Assembly (NCBI RefSeq): GCF_012277275.1
Contig: NZ_CP051155.1
Span: forward strand, 3,385,784 to 3,449,783
DNA: 64,000 bases
Direction: 5' to 3'
Source of the DNA: Gephyromycinifex aptenodytis
Lineage (GTDB): Bacteria > Actinomycetota > Actinomycetes > Actinomycetales > Dermatophilaceae
This document shows, in pieces, positions 28,073 through 37,371 of this stretch. Both the position numbers and the translations under genes were made by a program. The notes beneath the pieces were generated by a model. It worked only from the letters and a program-made list of their open reading frames with translations, searched no databases and had not been told where the DNA came from. Position 1 is the stretch's first letter. Each line of letters begins with the position of its first letter.

Positions 28073-30193
28073 ATGGAGATCCACCCGCCCGCCCCCGCCG
28101 AACGAGCCGTCAGCTACACCCACCACGCAGATACCCGGATTGATCCGTACGCCTGGCTCGGCGATTCATCCGATCCACAGGTCATCGCCCATCTCGAGGC
28201 GGAGAACGCCTACGCCGAGGCGGCCACTGCTGCGCTCGCCCCGTTGCGGGCCGCGATCTTCGAGGAGATCAAGGGCCGCACTCAGCAAAGTGACCTGTCG
28301 GTGCCGGTGGCCTATCGCGGCTGGTGGTACTACACCCGCACCACCGAGGGCCATCAGTATCCGGCCCACGCGCGGGTTCCGGTGACCACAGGCCAGCGCC
28401 CGGTGTTGGTCCCCGGTCAGGTTCCCGAGGGTGAACAGGTGCTGGTCGATGGAGATCTCGAGGCTGGTGAGCACCCGTTCTTTGCGCTGGGAGCTTTGGA
28501 AGTCTCCAACGACGGCGCTGCGGTCGCGGTCGCGGTCGACGTCACCGGCGATGAGCGCTTCGACGTGCGGATCCGTCGCATCGAGACCGGTGAGCAACTC
28601 GACGTGGAGTTGACCGGGGTCGGTTACGGGTTGGCCTGGAGCGGCGATGACCGTTTCATCTTCTACACCCGGCTCGATGAGGCCTGGCGGCCGTTCCAGT
28701 TGTGGCGCCATGAGGTCGGTACGGCCACCGCGGATGACGTGCTCGTGCTGGAGGAATCCGATGAGCGGTTCTGGATGGGGATCGAGACCTCTCGGGACGA
28801 CCGGTTCCTGGTGGTGCAACTGGCTTCCCGGACTACCTCGGAGGTGCATCTGCTCGACCTGGCCGACCCGGTCGGGCCGTTGCGGGTGGTGGCGCCGCGC
28901 ACGAGCGGGGTCGAGTACGAGGTGGAACCGGCCGGTGACATCGTGCTCATCACCCACAACACCGACCGAAGCGACTTCGAGCTGTCCTGGGCGCCGCTGA
29001 GCGACCCGGGACCGGCCAACTGGCGCCCCTGGCTGCAGCCAGTCGATGGCGAGCGGGTGCTGGGTGCCGAGGCGTTTCAGGGACATGTGGCGGTCTCCTT
29101 GCGTCGCAACGGGCTGACCAGCGTGCGGATCGTTCCGCGGGTAGTGGGCAGCGGGGGCGAACACGGCCAGCCGTGGGACCTACCGGTGCAAGAGGAGCTG
29201 TACACGATCAGTACCGGCGCCAACCCCGACTGGACCTCGGGTGTGCTGCAGGTGGTCCTCGAGTCCTTCATCACCCCGCGCGCCATCCTCGAATACGACC
29301 TGGCGAGCAGACAGGCCACGTTGCTCAAGCGGCAGCCGGTGCTGGGCGGCTTCGACCCCAGCCACTATCAGCAACACCGCGTGTGGGTGCAGGCCGAAGA
29401 CGGCACCCAGGTGCCGATGTCGGTGGTGGCCCGCGCCGACGTCCAGCCCGACGCCAGCGCGGCGGGTCTGCTGTACGGCTATGGCGCCTACGAGATCCCG
29501 ATGGACCCGCACTTCTCCGTTGCGATGCTCTCCATGCTGGACCGCGGTGTGGTCTTCGCGGTCGCGCATGTGCGCGGTGGCGGCGAGATGGGTCGACGCT
29601 GGTACGAGGAAGGTCGGCTGGCGAACAAGCCGAACTCCTTCACCGACTTGATCTCCTGCGCTCGGGCGCTCTTCGACACCGGCTGGGTGGCCCCGGGGCG
29701 GCTGGCGCTGGAGGGCGGTTCGGCAGGCGGGCTGCTCGTCGGCGCGGCGCTCAACCTGGCCCCGGAGCTTTTCTGCGCCGTGCATGCGGCGGTGCCCTTC
29801 GTCGATGCGTTGAGCACCATCTTGGATCCGAGTCGTCCGTTGACCGTGGGCGAGTGGGATGAGTGGGGCAACCCGCTGGAGGACCCGAAGATCTACGAGG
29901 TGATGAAGTCCTACACCCCCTACGAGAACATTCGCGCGGTGGAGTATCCGGCGATCCTGGCCACAAGCGGCCTGAACGACACCCGGGTCGATGTCGGGGA
30001 ACCTGCCAAGTGGGTGGCCCGGCTGCGTAAGACGGTCACCTCCGACCAAAATGCGCGCCCGATCCTGCTGCGCACCGAGATGGTTGCCGGGCACGGCGGG
30101 CGAAGCGGACGCTATGACGCCTGGCATGACGCGGCGTGGGAGTTGGCCTTCCTGCTGGATCATCTGGGCCTGGGGGCCACCGAGGCGTCCTGA
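28073..30193 (+). CDS. S9 family oligopeptidase (protease II/PtrB-like)
   Basis: Cytosolic serine peptidase of the prolyl oligopeptidase family, most like oligopeptidase B, which cleaves short peptides after basic residues. 706 aa from ATG 28073. The N-terminal half is the beta-propeller that limits access to small peptides; the C-terminal half is the alpha/beta hydrolase with S550 (GGSAGG), D636 (LNDTRVD) and H674 (GHGGRSG) as the likely triad. There is no signal peptide. A stem-loop terminator follows about 20 nt after the stop. Confidence 0.93.
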   Translation: MEIHPPAPAERAVSYTHHADTRIDPYAWLGDSSDPQVIAHLEAENAYAEAATAALAPLRAAIFEEIKGRTQQSDLSVPVAYRGWWYYTRTTEGHQYPAHARVPVTTGQRPVLVPGQVPEGEQVLVDGDLEAGEHPFFALGALEVSNDGAAVAVAVDVTGDERFDVRIRRIETGEQLDVELTGVGYGLAWSGDDRFIFYTRLDEAWRPFQLWRHEVGTATADDVLVLEESDERFWMGIETSRDDRFLVVQLASRTTSEVHLLDLADPVGPLRVVAPRTSGVEYEVEPAGDIVLITHNTDRSDFELSWAPLSDPGPANWRPWLQPVDGERVLGAEAFQGHVAVSLRRNGLTSVRIVPRVVGSGGEHGQPWDLPVQEELYTISTGANPDWTSGVLQVVLESFITPRAILEYDLASRQATLLKRQPVLGGFDPSHYQQHRVWVQAEDGTQVPMSVVARADVQPDASAAGLLYGYGAYEIPMDPHFSVAMLSMLDRGVVFAVAHVRGGGEMGRRWYEEGRLANKPNSFTDLISCARALFDTGWVAPGRLALEGGSAGGLLVGAALNLAPELFCAVHAAVPFVDALSTILDPSRPLTVGEWDEWGNPLEDPKIYEVMKSYTPYENIRAVEYPAILATSGLNDTRVDVGEPAKWVARLRKTVTSDQNARPILLRTEMVAGHGGRSGRYDAWHDAAWELAFLLDHLGLGATEAS

Positions 30194-30214
30194 GCCGACT
30201 CTTCATCAAACCGG

Positions 30215-30256
30215 CGGCGGTGCAGCACAGGGTCTTCCTGCGCTGTGCCGCCGTTC
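30215..30256 (+). terminator. Stem-loop terminator after the S9 peptidase gene
   Basis: CGGCGGTGCAGC (30215-30226) pairs with GCTGTGCCGCCG (30242-30253), a 12-bp stem with two G-U pairs, followed by TTCG. It separates the peptidase from the SPFH operon. Confidence 0.55.
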
Positions 30257-30291
30257 GTGCGTGCCGGGTTCGCTCTTCCGGCGCAGCCAAT

Positions 30292-30322
30292 AAACTGATA
30301 TCATTTAACTATCAGTTTGATA
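30292..30322 (+). promoter_or_regulatory. AT-rich operator array before the SPFH/RHH operon
   Basis: AAACTGATA (30292-30300), a 9-bp spacer, and TATCAGTTT (30310-30318) form a perfect inverted repeat. Within it TGATATCA (30296-30303) is itself a palindrome, and TATCA-GTT-TGATA (30310-30322) forms another. This gives several overlapping TGATA half-sites in an AT-rich patch within GC-rich DNA, 22 nt before the SPFH start. The downstream RHH protein is the obvious candidate to bind it; a Fur/Zur-type regulator is an alternative. Confidence 0.65.
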
Positions 30323-30344
30323 CTACTTCGGGGAGGTTGCTGCG

Positions 30345-31340
30345 ATGGCATCAAGCACAGGTCGGCCACGTGGAGAGTCCGTCGACACCGATGCCGGGGT
30401 CGGGCCGGAACAGCTCCCGGTCGCCACGGCGCCGGTAGGGCATGAGGGGGCGCGGGTCGACGTCGGTGAGTCGGCCGCCTGGTCCATCAACGGCTTCGTG
30501 GCGCTGCTGGTCGGCCTGGTCCTCGTGCTGGGTTCAGTTGCCTGGGTCGTGACGGAGATCGTCCAACGCGGTGAATCATCTCGGGTGGGCGTCATCCTGA
30601 CTGGCGCGCTGGTGTTCGCGCTCGGAGCGCTCGTGTTCTCCTCGGTGACGATCGTGCAACCCGGGCAGACGAAGGTGTTGCAGTTCTTCGGACGGTACGT
30701 GGGCACCAACCGCCGCAGCGGACTGTCCATGGTGATGCCGTTGACGACCAAACGCACAGTCTCGGTGCGGGTCAACAACTTCGAGACCTCCGCGTTGAAG
30801 GTCAACGACGCCGACGGCAACCCGGTGGAAATCGCGGCCATCGTGGTCTGGCAGGTCGCTGACACCGCCCGCGCCGTGTTCTCCGTCGAAAGTTACGAGA
30901 ACTTCGTACGTGTCCAGTCCGAGGCTGCCCTGCGCCACGTAGCGACCACCCACCCCTACGACGAGCCGGATCGTCACGGCACTTCGCTGCGCGGCTCGAC
31001 CGACGTCGTCTCGGCGGAGTTGGCTCACGAGGTGGCCCAGCGCGTCACCGTCGCCGGTGTCGAGATCGTGGAGGTACGCATCTCCCACCTTGCCTACGCC
31101 CCCGAGATCGCCCAGGCCATGCTGCAGCGCCAGCAGGCCGGCGCCATCGTTGCGGCCCGCGCTCGCATCGTCGAGGGTGCGGTCGGCATGGTGCAGATGG
31201 CCCTGGCCAAGCTGGAGGAGGAGTCCATCGTGGACCTCGATGACGAACGGCGGGCAGCGATGGTCAGCAACCTGCTGGTTGTGCTGTGCGGGGAGTCCAA
31301 GACCACACCGGTCATCAACACCGGCAGCCTCTATACCTGA
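30345..31340 (+). CDS. SPFH (Band 7/prohibitin) domain membrane protein
   Basis: Membrane scaffold-type protein of the SPFH superfamily. 331 aa with a GGGGAGG box before ATG 30345. A polar N-terminus (1-45) is followed by two hydrophobic segments (about 46-68 and 78-100), then the SPFH domain starting at [13 protein letters not shown] and a helical region with the [19 protein letters not shown] pattern typical of the family. Bacterial SPFH proteins organise membrane microdomains or oligomeric cages; what this one does is unknown. It forms an operon with the RHH gene starting 1 nt after its stop. Confidence 0.88.
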   Translation: MASSTGRPRGESVDTDAGVGPEQLPVATAPVGHEGARVDVGESAAWSINGFVALLVGLVLVLGSVAWVVTEIVQRGESSRVGVILTGALVFALGALVFSSVTIVQPGQTKVLQFFGRYVGTNRRSGLSMVMPLTTKRTVSVRVNNFETSALKVNDADGNPVEIAAIVVWQVADTARAVFSVESYENFVRVQSEAALRHVATTHPYDEPDRHGTSLRGSTDVVSAELAHEVAQRVTVAGVEIVEVRISHLAYAPEIAQAMLQRQQAGAIVAARARIVEGAVGMVQMALAKLEEESIVDLDDERRAAMVSNLLVVLCGESKTTPVINTGSLYT

Positions 31341-31341
31341 G

Positions 31342-31584
31342 GTGAGCGCCCAGGAGCAGACCGGCAAGCGCGCCCGCCGCGAGCGCAAACAGGTGCTGCT
31401 ACGCCTGGACCCGGCCGTGCATGAAGCGCTGGCGAGTTGGGCGGGAGACGAACTGCGCAGCGTGAACGCCCAGGTCGAAGTCATCTTGCGGCGTGCCCTC
31501 GCCGAGGCCGGACGTGAACCGCGGGGCGTCGGCGAGGTCCCCAAACGTGGGCGGCCCCGCAAGGCCGAGACGACCCCGTCCTAG
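31342..31584 (+). CDS. Ribbon-helix-helix (Arc/HicB-like) DNA-binding protein
   Basis: Small DNA-binding protein of 80 aa, read from a GTG 1 nt after the SPFH stop. Residues 14-50 fit an Arc-type ribbon-helix-helix: a beta strand RKQVLLRLD followed by two helices with SVNAQVEVILRRAL. The basic tail KRGRPRK resembles an AT-hook, which binds the minor groove of AT-rich DNA. Such proteins bind short palindromes as dimers, so the TGATA array upstream of the operon is a likely target and the pair probably autoregulates. Automated pipelines often name these HicB-like antitoxins, but no toxin gene is present here. Confidence 0.75.
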   Translation: MSAQEQTGKRARRERKQVLLRLDPAVHEALASWAGDELRSVNAQVEVILRRALAEAGREPRGVGEVPKRGRPRKAETTPS

Positions 31585-31658
31585 ATGGCTGGACCGGGGC
31601 AGCCACACGGTGGCGGCGCCGGTGCGCCGACTGCAGCTGGACTCGCGGGCCCGTAGCT

Positions 31659-31724
31659 ACCTTGCCTCAAGGTCTTAGGTGTGACAGGCACCCCGCTAGC
31701 TAATTGAGGCGCTCCATTTAGGAG
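31659..31724 (+). promoter_or_regulatory. Cluster of inverted repeats before a small open frame
   Basis: ACCTTG-CCT-CAAGGT (31659-31673), GCCTCAA/TTGAGGC (31664-31670 with 31704-31710), and CTCC-ATTTA-GGAG (31712-31724) lie in a short stretch. The last one would cover the AGGAG ribosome-binding site (31720-31724) of the small frame starting at 31733. This could be a regulatory leader or operator region; nothing identifies the signal. Confidence 0.35.
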
Positions 31725-31732
31725 TTCAAACG

Positions 31733-31942
31733 ATGACCTTGACTGCGGAACCATCTGAGAATTCATCCTGGCTTACCCCAGACGGGCGCGATCCGAGTGA
31801 GCGGCATGTCACGCCTGCTGAGGGCAGCCAGAACACAACAACAGCAACGATGAAACGACAATGCCGCTCCGCGGCGCGGTCCCAGCACCGGTTGGTGTTG
31901 GGGCCGCGCTGTTGTATCAGCGCCGTCGCAGGCGGGCGGTGA
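31733..31942 (+). CDS. Possible small ORF, function unknown
   Basis: A 69-aa frame from ATG 31733 with an AGGAG box 8 nt upstream, in the gap between the RHH gene and the convergent fetB-like gene. The product is polar at the N-terminus (Ser/Thr/Glu-rich) and basic and Cys-containing at the C-terminus, and I recognise no family. It runs through the hairpin at 31874-31909 and 26 nt into the opposing permease gene, which argues against it. Weakly supported. Confidence 0.18.
   Translation: MTLTAEPSENSSWLTPDGRDPSERHVTPAEGSQNTTTATMKRQCRSAARSQHRLVLGPRCCISAVAGGR
31874..31909 (-). terminator. Stem-loop terminator of the FetB-like gene
   Basis: On the plus strand GCGCGG-T-CCCAGCACC (31874-31889), loop GGTT, GGTGTTGGG-G-CCGCGC (31894-31909): two stacked stems with a single-base bulge and one weak pair. 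It lies 7 nt after the stop of the minus-strand permease gene. Confidence 0.55.
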
Positions 31943-32684
31943 CGACCAGTTCGAGGGTGACGGTCGCAGCGATGGACTGCGACGCCAGGATCCCCGCCAG
32001 CACCACGAGCTGTAGCGCGGCGGCCTCAAGCGGGCTCGCGCCCCCGAGCAGGGTTCCCACGAACGCCCCCGGCAGGGTTACCAAGCCCACCGTGCGGGTC
32101 TGATCCAGGCCCGGCACCAGGGCTAAGCGGGCGGCGTTGCGGGTGATGAGCAGGGCCGAGTCCCGGGGGAGTAGGCCCAGCGCTAGCGCCGCCTGGTACT
32201 GCCCGTGTCGCTCATCCAAGCGCTCCAAGCAGCGTCGTCCGGCCAGGGTGGTCGCCGTCATCGCGTTCCCCACCAGGATCCCGGCCGTGGGGATGACCGA
32301 GATCGGTGCCAGCGGGAGCAACCCGACCAGCAACAACGAAGCGGTGACTGGTAGCGCACCCAACGCGATCGGCACCAGTGGCCACAGCCGCGAAGTGGCC
32401 TGCATGCGCGAGCCACTGGTCCAGGCGGCGACGCCAACCATCAAAGCAACGAAAGCTGCCGTGAGCCACCAGGATTCCAACACCGCAGCGATGATCAGGC
32501 CGACCACCCCGAGCTGCAGGGTGGCGCGCAGGACGGCCGTCAGTTCACTACGGCCATCCCCGATCTGCGCTCGGTAGCGCAGCGCCGCCGCGAAGGCGGC
32601 CAGCGCGAACACGACGAGCACCAGACGCAGGTAGGCCTGCGGCCCGTCGAGGTCGATAAGGGCAGTGGAGTCAACAGCGAGCAC
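31917..32684 (-). CDS. FetB/YbbM-family ABC transporter permease
   Basis: Membrane protein of the UPF0014 family, whose E. coli member FetB pairs with the ATPase FetA and exports iron. About 255 aa from GTG 32684, which gives the family length; an open frame continues to 32789. Six or seven hydrophobic helices are visible, with the conserved segments GRSELTAVLRATLQLGVVG, PTAGILVGNAMTATTLAGRR and the family hallmark GLVTLPGAFVGTLLGGASP. No ATPase gene lies next to it, so its partner must be elsewhere. It is divergent from hisD. Confidence 0.85.
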   Translation of the reverse strand: MLAVDSTALIDLDGPQAYLRLVLVVFALAAFAAALRYRAQIGDGRSELTAVLRATLQLGVVGLIIAAVLESWWLTAAFVALMVGVAAWTSGSRMQATSRLWPLVPIALGALPVTASLLLVGLLPLAPISVIPTAGILVGNAMTATTLAGRRCLERLDERHGQYQAALALGLLPRDSALLITRNAARLALVPGLDQTRTVGLVTLPGAFVGTLLGGASPLEAAALQLVVLAGILASQSIAATVTLELVVTARLRRR

Positions 32685-32904
32685 ACAACAGTATGCGGCT
32701 TCGCTCGGTGCAATCAGAGCTGCCCTGCGGTGCAGCCGGAACAGGTAGCCCCTCGATGCTGTCGCCAACGCCGTTCGAGGCGGCGCCAACTGGGCCTGCG
32801 TGGGCGCCTTGTCCGTCCCTGTACCAGCGGCGATAGCGTCGGCGGTCTCAGTTTCGAGGTTGAGTGCCGGTGAGACACGAAAAAGGCGAGTCGAGCGAGC
32901 GACC

Positions 32905-32916
32905 TAGACTGATGCG
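32905..32916 (+). promoter_or_regulatory. Leaderless -10 element of hisD
   Basis: TAGACT (32905-32910) ends 6 nt before GTG 32917, the predicted hisD start, consistent with a leaderless his operon transcript. No good -35 box is apparent. Confidence 0.45.
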
Positions 32917-34317
32917 GTGATCTCCCGAATGGACCTGCGTGGTGAGGCCCTGTCCGGTCTCGGAGCGCGCGAGTTGCGCCAAATGCTGCCGCGAGCCGAG
33001 TTCGATGTCGCTGACGCCCTGGACGTGGTGCGACCCATCTGTGAAGACGTCCGCACTCGCGGAGCAGTAGCGCTACGCGAGCTCGGCGAGCGCTTCGACG
33101 GTGTCCGGCCCGAGCAACTGCGTGTGCCCTCCGATGTGCTGCGCGCCGCCCTGGACACCTTGGACCCGCTGGTGCGCGAGGCCCTCGAGGAGTCCATCGC
33201 GCGCGCCAGGCGCGTCCACGCCGAGCAGATGCCCACCGAACACTGCACACACGTCGTTGCCGGGGGAACGGTCGCCCAGCGCTGGATCCCGGTAGAACGA
33301 GTCGGGCTCTATGTGCCGGGCGGCTTGGCCGTATACCCCAGCAGCGTGGTGATGAACGTTGTCCCGGCGCAGGAAGCCGGAGTTGAATCGCTCGCGGTCA
33401 CCTCACCACCGCAACGCGACAACACCGGCATCTTCCGCGGCTACCCCCACCCCACGGTGCTGGCAGCGTGCGCCCTGCTGGGCGTGGAGGAGGTCTATGC
33501 AGTCGGGGGAGCGCAGGCGGTGGCGATGTTCGCCTACGGAGCCCGCGAAGAAGGCGCCGACGGCCCGGGCACCGGCGAGGTGTTGTGCGAGCCGGTCAAC
33601 CTGGTCACTGGTCCGGGGAATGTCTTCGTTGCCTCTGCCAAACGGCTGCTGCGCGGTGTCGTCGGGATCGACTCCGAGGCTGGGCCCACCGAGATCGCCA
33701 TCCTCGCCGATGACTCGGCCGACCCGGTGCACCTGGCCGCCGACCTGGTGAGTCAGGCCGAGCACGACACCCTGGCGGCGGCGGTCCTGGTCAGCGACTC
33801 GCCGCGGCTGCTGGACCGGGTGGAACGACAGTTGGTCGAGACTGTCGCCGGCACTAAGCACCATGAGCGGGTGACGCAAGCTCTGGCCGGGCGCCAATCG
33901 GCGTTGGTGCTGGTGGACGACTTGGAATCGGGCACTCGAGTGGTCGACGCCTACGGTGCGGAGCATCTGGAGATCCAGACCGTGGATGCGCCCGAACGCG
34001 CATCTCGGATCCGCAATGCCGGCGCCATCTTCGTCGGTCCCAGCAGCCCGGTGAGTCTGGGCGATTACAGCGCCGGCTCCAACCACGTGCTGCCCACCAG
34101 CGGCACCGCCGCGTTCAGTAGTGGTCTGGGTGTGCACGCCTTCCTGCGGGGCGTGCAGGTGATCCACTACGACGCGCGCGCATTGGAAGAGATCACTGAC
34201 CGGGTGGTGGCGCTGGCCCAGGCCGAGGACCTGCCTGGGCACGCCGACGCCATCCTGGCGCGCCGCAGCAGCGACCCGCACCCCGCGTCAGGGGCGCCCG
34301 GGCGGGTTCAGGAATGA
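32917..34317 (+). CDS. hisD: Histidinol dehydrogenase HisD
   Basis: Zn-dependent enzyme that oxidises L-histidinol to L-histidine in two NAD-linked steps. 466 aa from GTG 32917 (ATG 32929 is an in-frame alternative). The family block [16 protein letters not shown]...DLVSQAEHD, with the metal-binding Gln and His, and [13 protein letters not shown] near the C-terminus are present. The length is slightly above the usual 430-440 aa. First gene of the his cluster; it overlaps hisC by 4 nt. Confidence 0.96.
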   Translation: MISRMDLRGEALSGLGARELRQMLPRAEFDVADALDVVRPICEDVRTRGAVALRELGERFDGVRPEQLRVPSDVLRAALDTLDPLVREALEESIARARRVHAEQMPTEHCTHVVAGGTVAQRWIPVERVGLYVPGGLAVYPSSVVMNVVPAQEAGVESLAVTSPPQRDNTGIFRGYPHPTVLAACALLGVEEVYAVGGAQAVAMFAYGAREEGADGPGTGEVLCEPVNLVTGPGNVFVASAKRLLRGVVGIDSEAGPTEIAILADDSADPVHLAADLVSQAEHDTLAAAVLVSDSPRLLDRVERQLVETVAGTKHHERVTQALAGRQSALVLVDDLESGTRVVDAYGAEHLEIQTVDAPERASRIRNAGAIFVGPSSPVSLGDYSAGSNHVLPTSGTAAFSSGLGVHAFLRGVQVIHYDARALEEITDRVVALAQAEDLPGHADAILARRSSDPHPASGAPGRVQE

Positions 34318-35471
34318 GCCAGGACATCATCGACGAGCTGCTGCGCGAGGATCTGCGAGGTCGTTCTCCCTACGGCGCTCCGCAACTGCAGGTGCCGGTC
34401 GCTCTGAACACCAACGAGAACTCCTACCCGGTTCCCGAGCAGGTGGTGGAGTCGATCACGCAGGCGGTGGCGCAGGTCGCGGCCGGTCTGAACCGCTACC
34501 CCGATCGTGAGTTCAGCCAGTTACGCGACGCGTTGGCACAGTACCTGAGCCGCACCACTGCGGTGCCGCTGAACGCCGATCAGCTGTGGGCCGGCAACGG
34601 AAGCAACGAGGTGCTCTTGCACCTGGTGCAGGCCTTCGGCGGGCCCGGGCGTAGCGCCTTGGGCTTCACCCCGGCGTATTCGATGCACCCGATCATCACC
34701 CGCACCGCCGGCACGGAATGGATCGATGGTCTGCGCGGGGCTCGGCCGCAGGATCGCGAGGCTGACGGCGAGACGGGCTCGGCCGATTTCGACCTCTTGG
34801 TCGAGCACACGGCCGAGCAGGCCCGAGAACACGACCCGTCGTTGATCTTTCTGTGCTCGCCCAACAACCCGACCGGCACCTCGCTCTGCCTGGAGGTGAT
34901 CACCGCCTGCTATGAGGCGGCGCCGCGGGCCATCATCGTCGTCGACGAGGCCTACGCCGAGTTCGCCCGAGCGGGCACCCCCAGCGCGATGACCTTGTTG
35001 CAGGGCCGCCCGCGCCTGGTTGTGACCCGCACGCTGAGCAAGGCCTTCGCCTTGGCCGGCGGGCGCCTGGGCTATCTGGCCGCGGATCCGGCGTTGGTGG
35101 ACGCGCTGCGCTTGGTGCGGATGCCCTACCACCTGTCCAGCCTCACCCAGGTCCTAGCCACGACCGTCCTCGGCTACACCGACCTCATGTTGGGGCGCGT
35201 GGATGAGATCAAGCAGCAACGCGATCGCATCGTCGCGGAGCTGACGCGATTGGGTTACCGACCCGTGCCCAGCGACGCGAACTTCGTGCTCTTCGGGGGG
35301 ATCCAGGACAGCCCCGCACTGTGGCAGGCGCTGCTGGATGAGGGTGTTCTCGTTCGCGATGTCGGGCTGCCCGGGTACCTTCGGGTGACGGCAGGCACCC
35401 CGGCAGAGACCGACGCCTTCCTGGCGGCGATGACCCGCCTCGGCGGACCGAGCGAAAGGCAGCAGGCATGA
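34314..35471 (+). CDS. hisC: Histidinol-phosphate aminotransferase HisC
   Basis: PLP-dependent class I/II aminotransferase that makes histidinol phosphate from imidazole acetol phosphate and glutamate. 385 aa. The PLP lysine is K243 in [22 protein letters not shown] and VVDEAYAEF form the rest of the cofactor pocket. A short acidic insertion (about residues 143-155) lengthens the large domain. The ATG overlaps the hisD stop and the end overlaps hisB, both by 4 nt. Confidence 0.96.
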   Translation: MSQDIIDELLREDLRGRSPYGAPQLQVPVALNTNENSYPVPEQVVESITQAVAQVAAGLNRYPDREFSQLRDALAQYLSRTTAVPLNADQLWAGNGSNEVLLHLVQAFGGPGRSALGFTPAYSMHPIITRTAGTEWIDGLRGARPQDREADGETGSADFDLLVEHTAEQAREHDPSLIFLCSPNNPTGTSLCLEVITACYEAAPRAIIVVDEAYAEFARAGTPSAMTLLQGRPRLVVTRTLSKAFALAGGRLGYLAADPALVDALRLVRMPYHLSSLTQVLATTVLGYTDLMLGRVDEIKQQRDRIVAELTRLGYRPVPSDANFVLFGGIQDSPALWQALLDEGVLVRDVGLPGYLRVTAGTPAETDAFLAAMTRLGGPSERQQA

Positions 35472-36076
35472 GCGAGCACGCCAGAGTGGTGACGCGCAGC
35501 CGTGCCACCTCCGAAAGCAGCGTGGAACTGACGCTGAACCTGGACGGGAGTGGCCATTCACAGGTGGACACGGGGGTGCGCTTCTACGACCACATGCTGG
35601 CGAGCTTGGCCAAACACGCCCTGTTCGACCTCACGGTCAAAGCCAGCGGTGACGTCGACGTGGACGCCCATCACACTGTCGAAGACGTCGCCATCGTGCT
35701 CGGTGACGCCATCGCCGAGGCGCTGGGCGACAAGCGCGGCATCTCCCGGTTCGGTGAAGCGACCGTGCCTCTGGACGAGGCGCTGGCCCAAGTCATCGTG
35801 GATGTGGCGGGGCGGCCCTACTGCGTGCACACCGGCGAACCAGAGGGTCAGCAGTACGTCATCATCGGTGGCGCCTACGTGGGCAGCCTCACCCGCCATG
35901 TCATGGAGACGCTCGCCCACCACGCCGGCTTGGCCATTCACGTGCGAGTGCTCGGCGGCCGCGATCCACACCACATCGTCGAGGCCCAGTTCAAGGCGCT
36001 GGCTCGCGCCCTACGATTCGCCGTCGCGCGAGACCCGCGCGTCGAGGGGATTCCCAGTGCCAAGGGCGCTCTCTAG
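35468..36076 (+). CDS. hisB: Imidazoleglycerol-phosphate dehydratase HisB
   Basis: Mn-dependent dehydratase of the histidine pathway. 202 aa, the stand-alone form without the phosphatase domain fused in E. coli HisB. The two metal-binding motifs are seen as DAHHTVED and ETLAHHAGL...[23 protein letters not shown] near the N-terminus is also typical. The gene overlaps hisC by 4 nt and the next gene by 20 nt. Confidence 0.97.
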   Translation: MSEHARVVTRSRATSESSVELTLNLDGSGHSQVDTGVRFYDHMLASLAKHALFDLTVKASGDVDVDAHHTVEDVAIVLGDAIAEALGDKRGISRFGEATVPLDEALAQVIVDVAGRPYCVHTGEPEGQQYVIIGGAYVGSLTRHVMETLAHHAGLAIHVRVLGGRDPHHIVEAQFKALARALRFAVARDPRVEGIPSAKGAL

Positions 36077-36710
36077 ACGAGGAAAGCGGGCCGCCGCCCG
36101 CGTCAGCAGCCGGGGGATCGTGCTCTCGCCCGGCCGGCCAGACGCGGCTGCCTGGTGGGCCCGCAGAGGACTCGGCCCGCTGCTGCTCGCACCGTTGGAG
36201 GGGTGGACCCTCATCGTGCCGGCCGGCAACGTGCAGGCCCGCCCTCCCTACGACGACGCCGTGCGCACCTTGGCCGGGCGCCCGGTCGGGTGGCGGATGC
36301 GACCCTCACTCGGGTTCTTCCACGTAGGCCGCCAGGCGGTCATCACCCTGCACCCGCGCCGTCGGCCGAGGTCGGTGCGGTGGCTCATCTGGACCCCGCA
36401 CGACGGCTCGGTCCCGCCCCGCGGGCTGCCTGCGGCACGCATCGCCGACGTCGTCGCCGCTGCCGATGCCGGGCCGGCAGCCGAGGAAGCGCTCAGTGCG
36501 CTGCTGGCCGAAGGCGCAGCCGAGGCCCACGAGGTGCTGCGGGCGGCCCTGGAGATTCTCAACCTTCCAGGCGCCGATGTGCTCTTTGGGGACACCGACC
36601 CGGCCACGCTGCCCGGAGCCCGCAAGATCCGGCCGCCGGATCGGTACGCCCGCGCCTTCGACCGGCTGCTCAGAGAAGAGCGGCGCCACCGAGCAGAGCA
36701 GGAGACCTGA
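36057..36710 (+). CDS. Conserved-position unknown protein between hisB and hisH
   Basis: 217 aa from GTG 36057 with a GAGGGG box 7 nt upstream, overlapping the hisB end by 20 nt; GTG 36120 is an alternative start. I recognise no catalytic motif. The N-terminal half is mixed hydrophobic with several Trp residues ([30 protein letters not shown]), and the C-terminal half is Ala/Glu-rich and helical, ending in a basic [15 protein letters not shown] stretch. Codon use matches its neighbours. The hisB-unknown-hisH arrangement is, as far as I recall, shared by other actinobacteria, which suggests a role linked to histidine synthesis or a passenger in the operon. Confidence 0.8.
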   Translation: MPRALSRRGKRAAARVSSRGIVLSPGRPDAAAWWARRGLGPLLLAPLEGWTLIVPAGNVQARPPYDDAVRTLAGRPVGWRMRPSLGFFHVGRQAVITLHPRRRPRSVRWLIWTPHDGSVPPRGLPAARIADVVAAADAGPAAEEALSALLAEGAAEAHEVLRAALEILNLPGADVLFGDTDPATLPGARKIRPPDRYARAFDRLLREERRHRAEQET

Positions 36711-36714
36711 TCGC

Positions 36715-37356
36715 ATGAGCGCACCTCGCGTAGCCGTGCTCGACTACGGCAGCGGTAACCTGCGCTCCGCGGTGCGGATGCTGCAGCGGCTCGGGGCCCA
36801 GGTCGAGCTCACCGACGACCCGCAGACGGCGTTGAACGCAGCCGGGCTGCTTGTGCCCGGTGTCGGCAACTTCCACGAATGCATGCTGGGACTGCGCGGT
36901 GTCGACGGCCCGCGGATCATCGACATGCGCCTGGCCGGATCCCGGCCGGTGCTGGGCATTTGTGTCGGGATGCAGGTGATGTTCGAGGGCTCCACCGAGC
37001 CCTCCCCCCGCACCCAGCAGGGCCTCGGGCAGTGGCCCGGCACAGTCGAGCGGCTACCTGCCGACGTCGTCCCGCACACCGGATGGAATGCCGTCACCGC
37101 ACCGCAGGACTCGGTCCTGTTCGCCGGGGTGGGCTCCGAACGGTTCTACTTCGTGCACTCCTACGCCGCCTTGCGCTGGAGTCTGGAACCGCACGGACCA
37201 TTCGAGGTCGTCGCCCCCACAATCACCTGGTCCGAACACGGCGCGGCGTTCGTCGCCGCGGTGGAGAACGGCCCGTTGTGCGCCACCCAGTTCCACCCCG
37301 AGAAATCCGGTGACGCCGGTGCGCAGTTGCTGCGCAACTGGCTCGCCACCCTCTGA
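36715..37356 (+). CDS. hisH: Imidazole glycerol phosphate synthase glutaminase subunit HisH
   Basis: Class I glutamine amidotransferase that supplies ammonia to HisF. 213 aa from ATG 36715; the upstream open frame overlaps the unknown gene in another phase. The nucleophile is C83 in LGICVGMQ, and the His/Glu of the triad are in QFHPEKSG. The oxyanion segment PGVGNF is also present. The partner hisF is not in this window. Confidence 0.96.
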   Translation: MSAPRVAVLDYGSGNLRSAVRMLQRLGAQVELTDDPQTALNAAGLLVPGVGNFHECMLGLRGVDGPRIIDMRLAGSRPVLGICVGMQVMFEGSTEPSPRTQQGLGQWPGTVERLPADVVPHTGWNAVTAPQDSVLFAGVGSERFYFVHSYAALRWSLEPHGPFEVVAPTITWSEHGAAFVAAVENGPLCATQFHPEKSGDAGAQLLRNWLATL

Positions 37357-37371
37357 TCCCAGGAGCCCCCG

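Noticed and set aside
31342..31584. Toxin-antitoxin system at the RHH gene
   Set aside because: The RHH protein resembles antitoxins, but the neighbour is an SPFH membrane protein and no toxin-like gene is adjacent.
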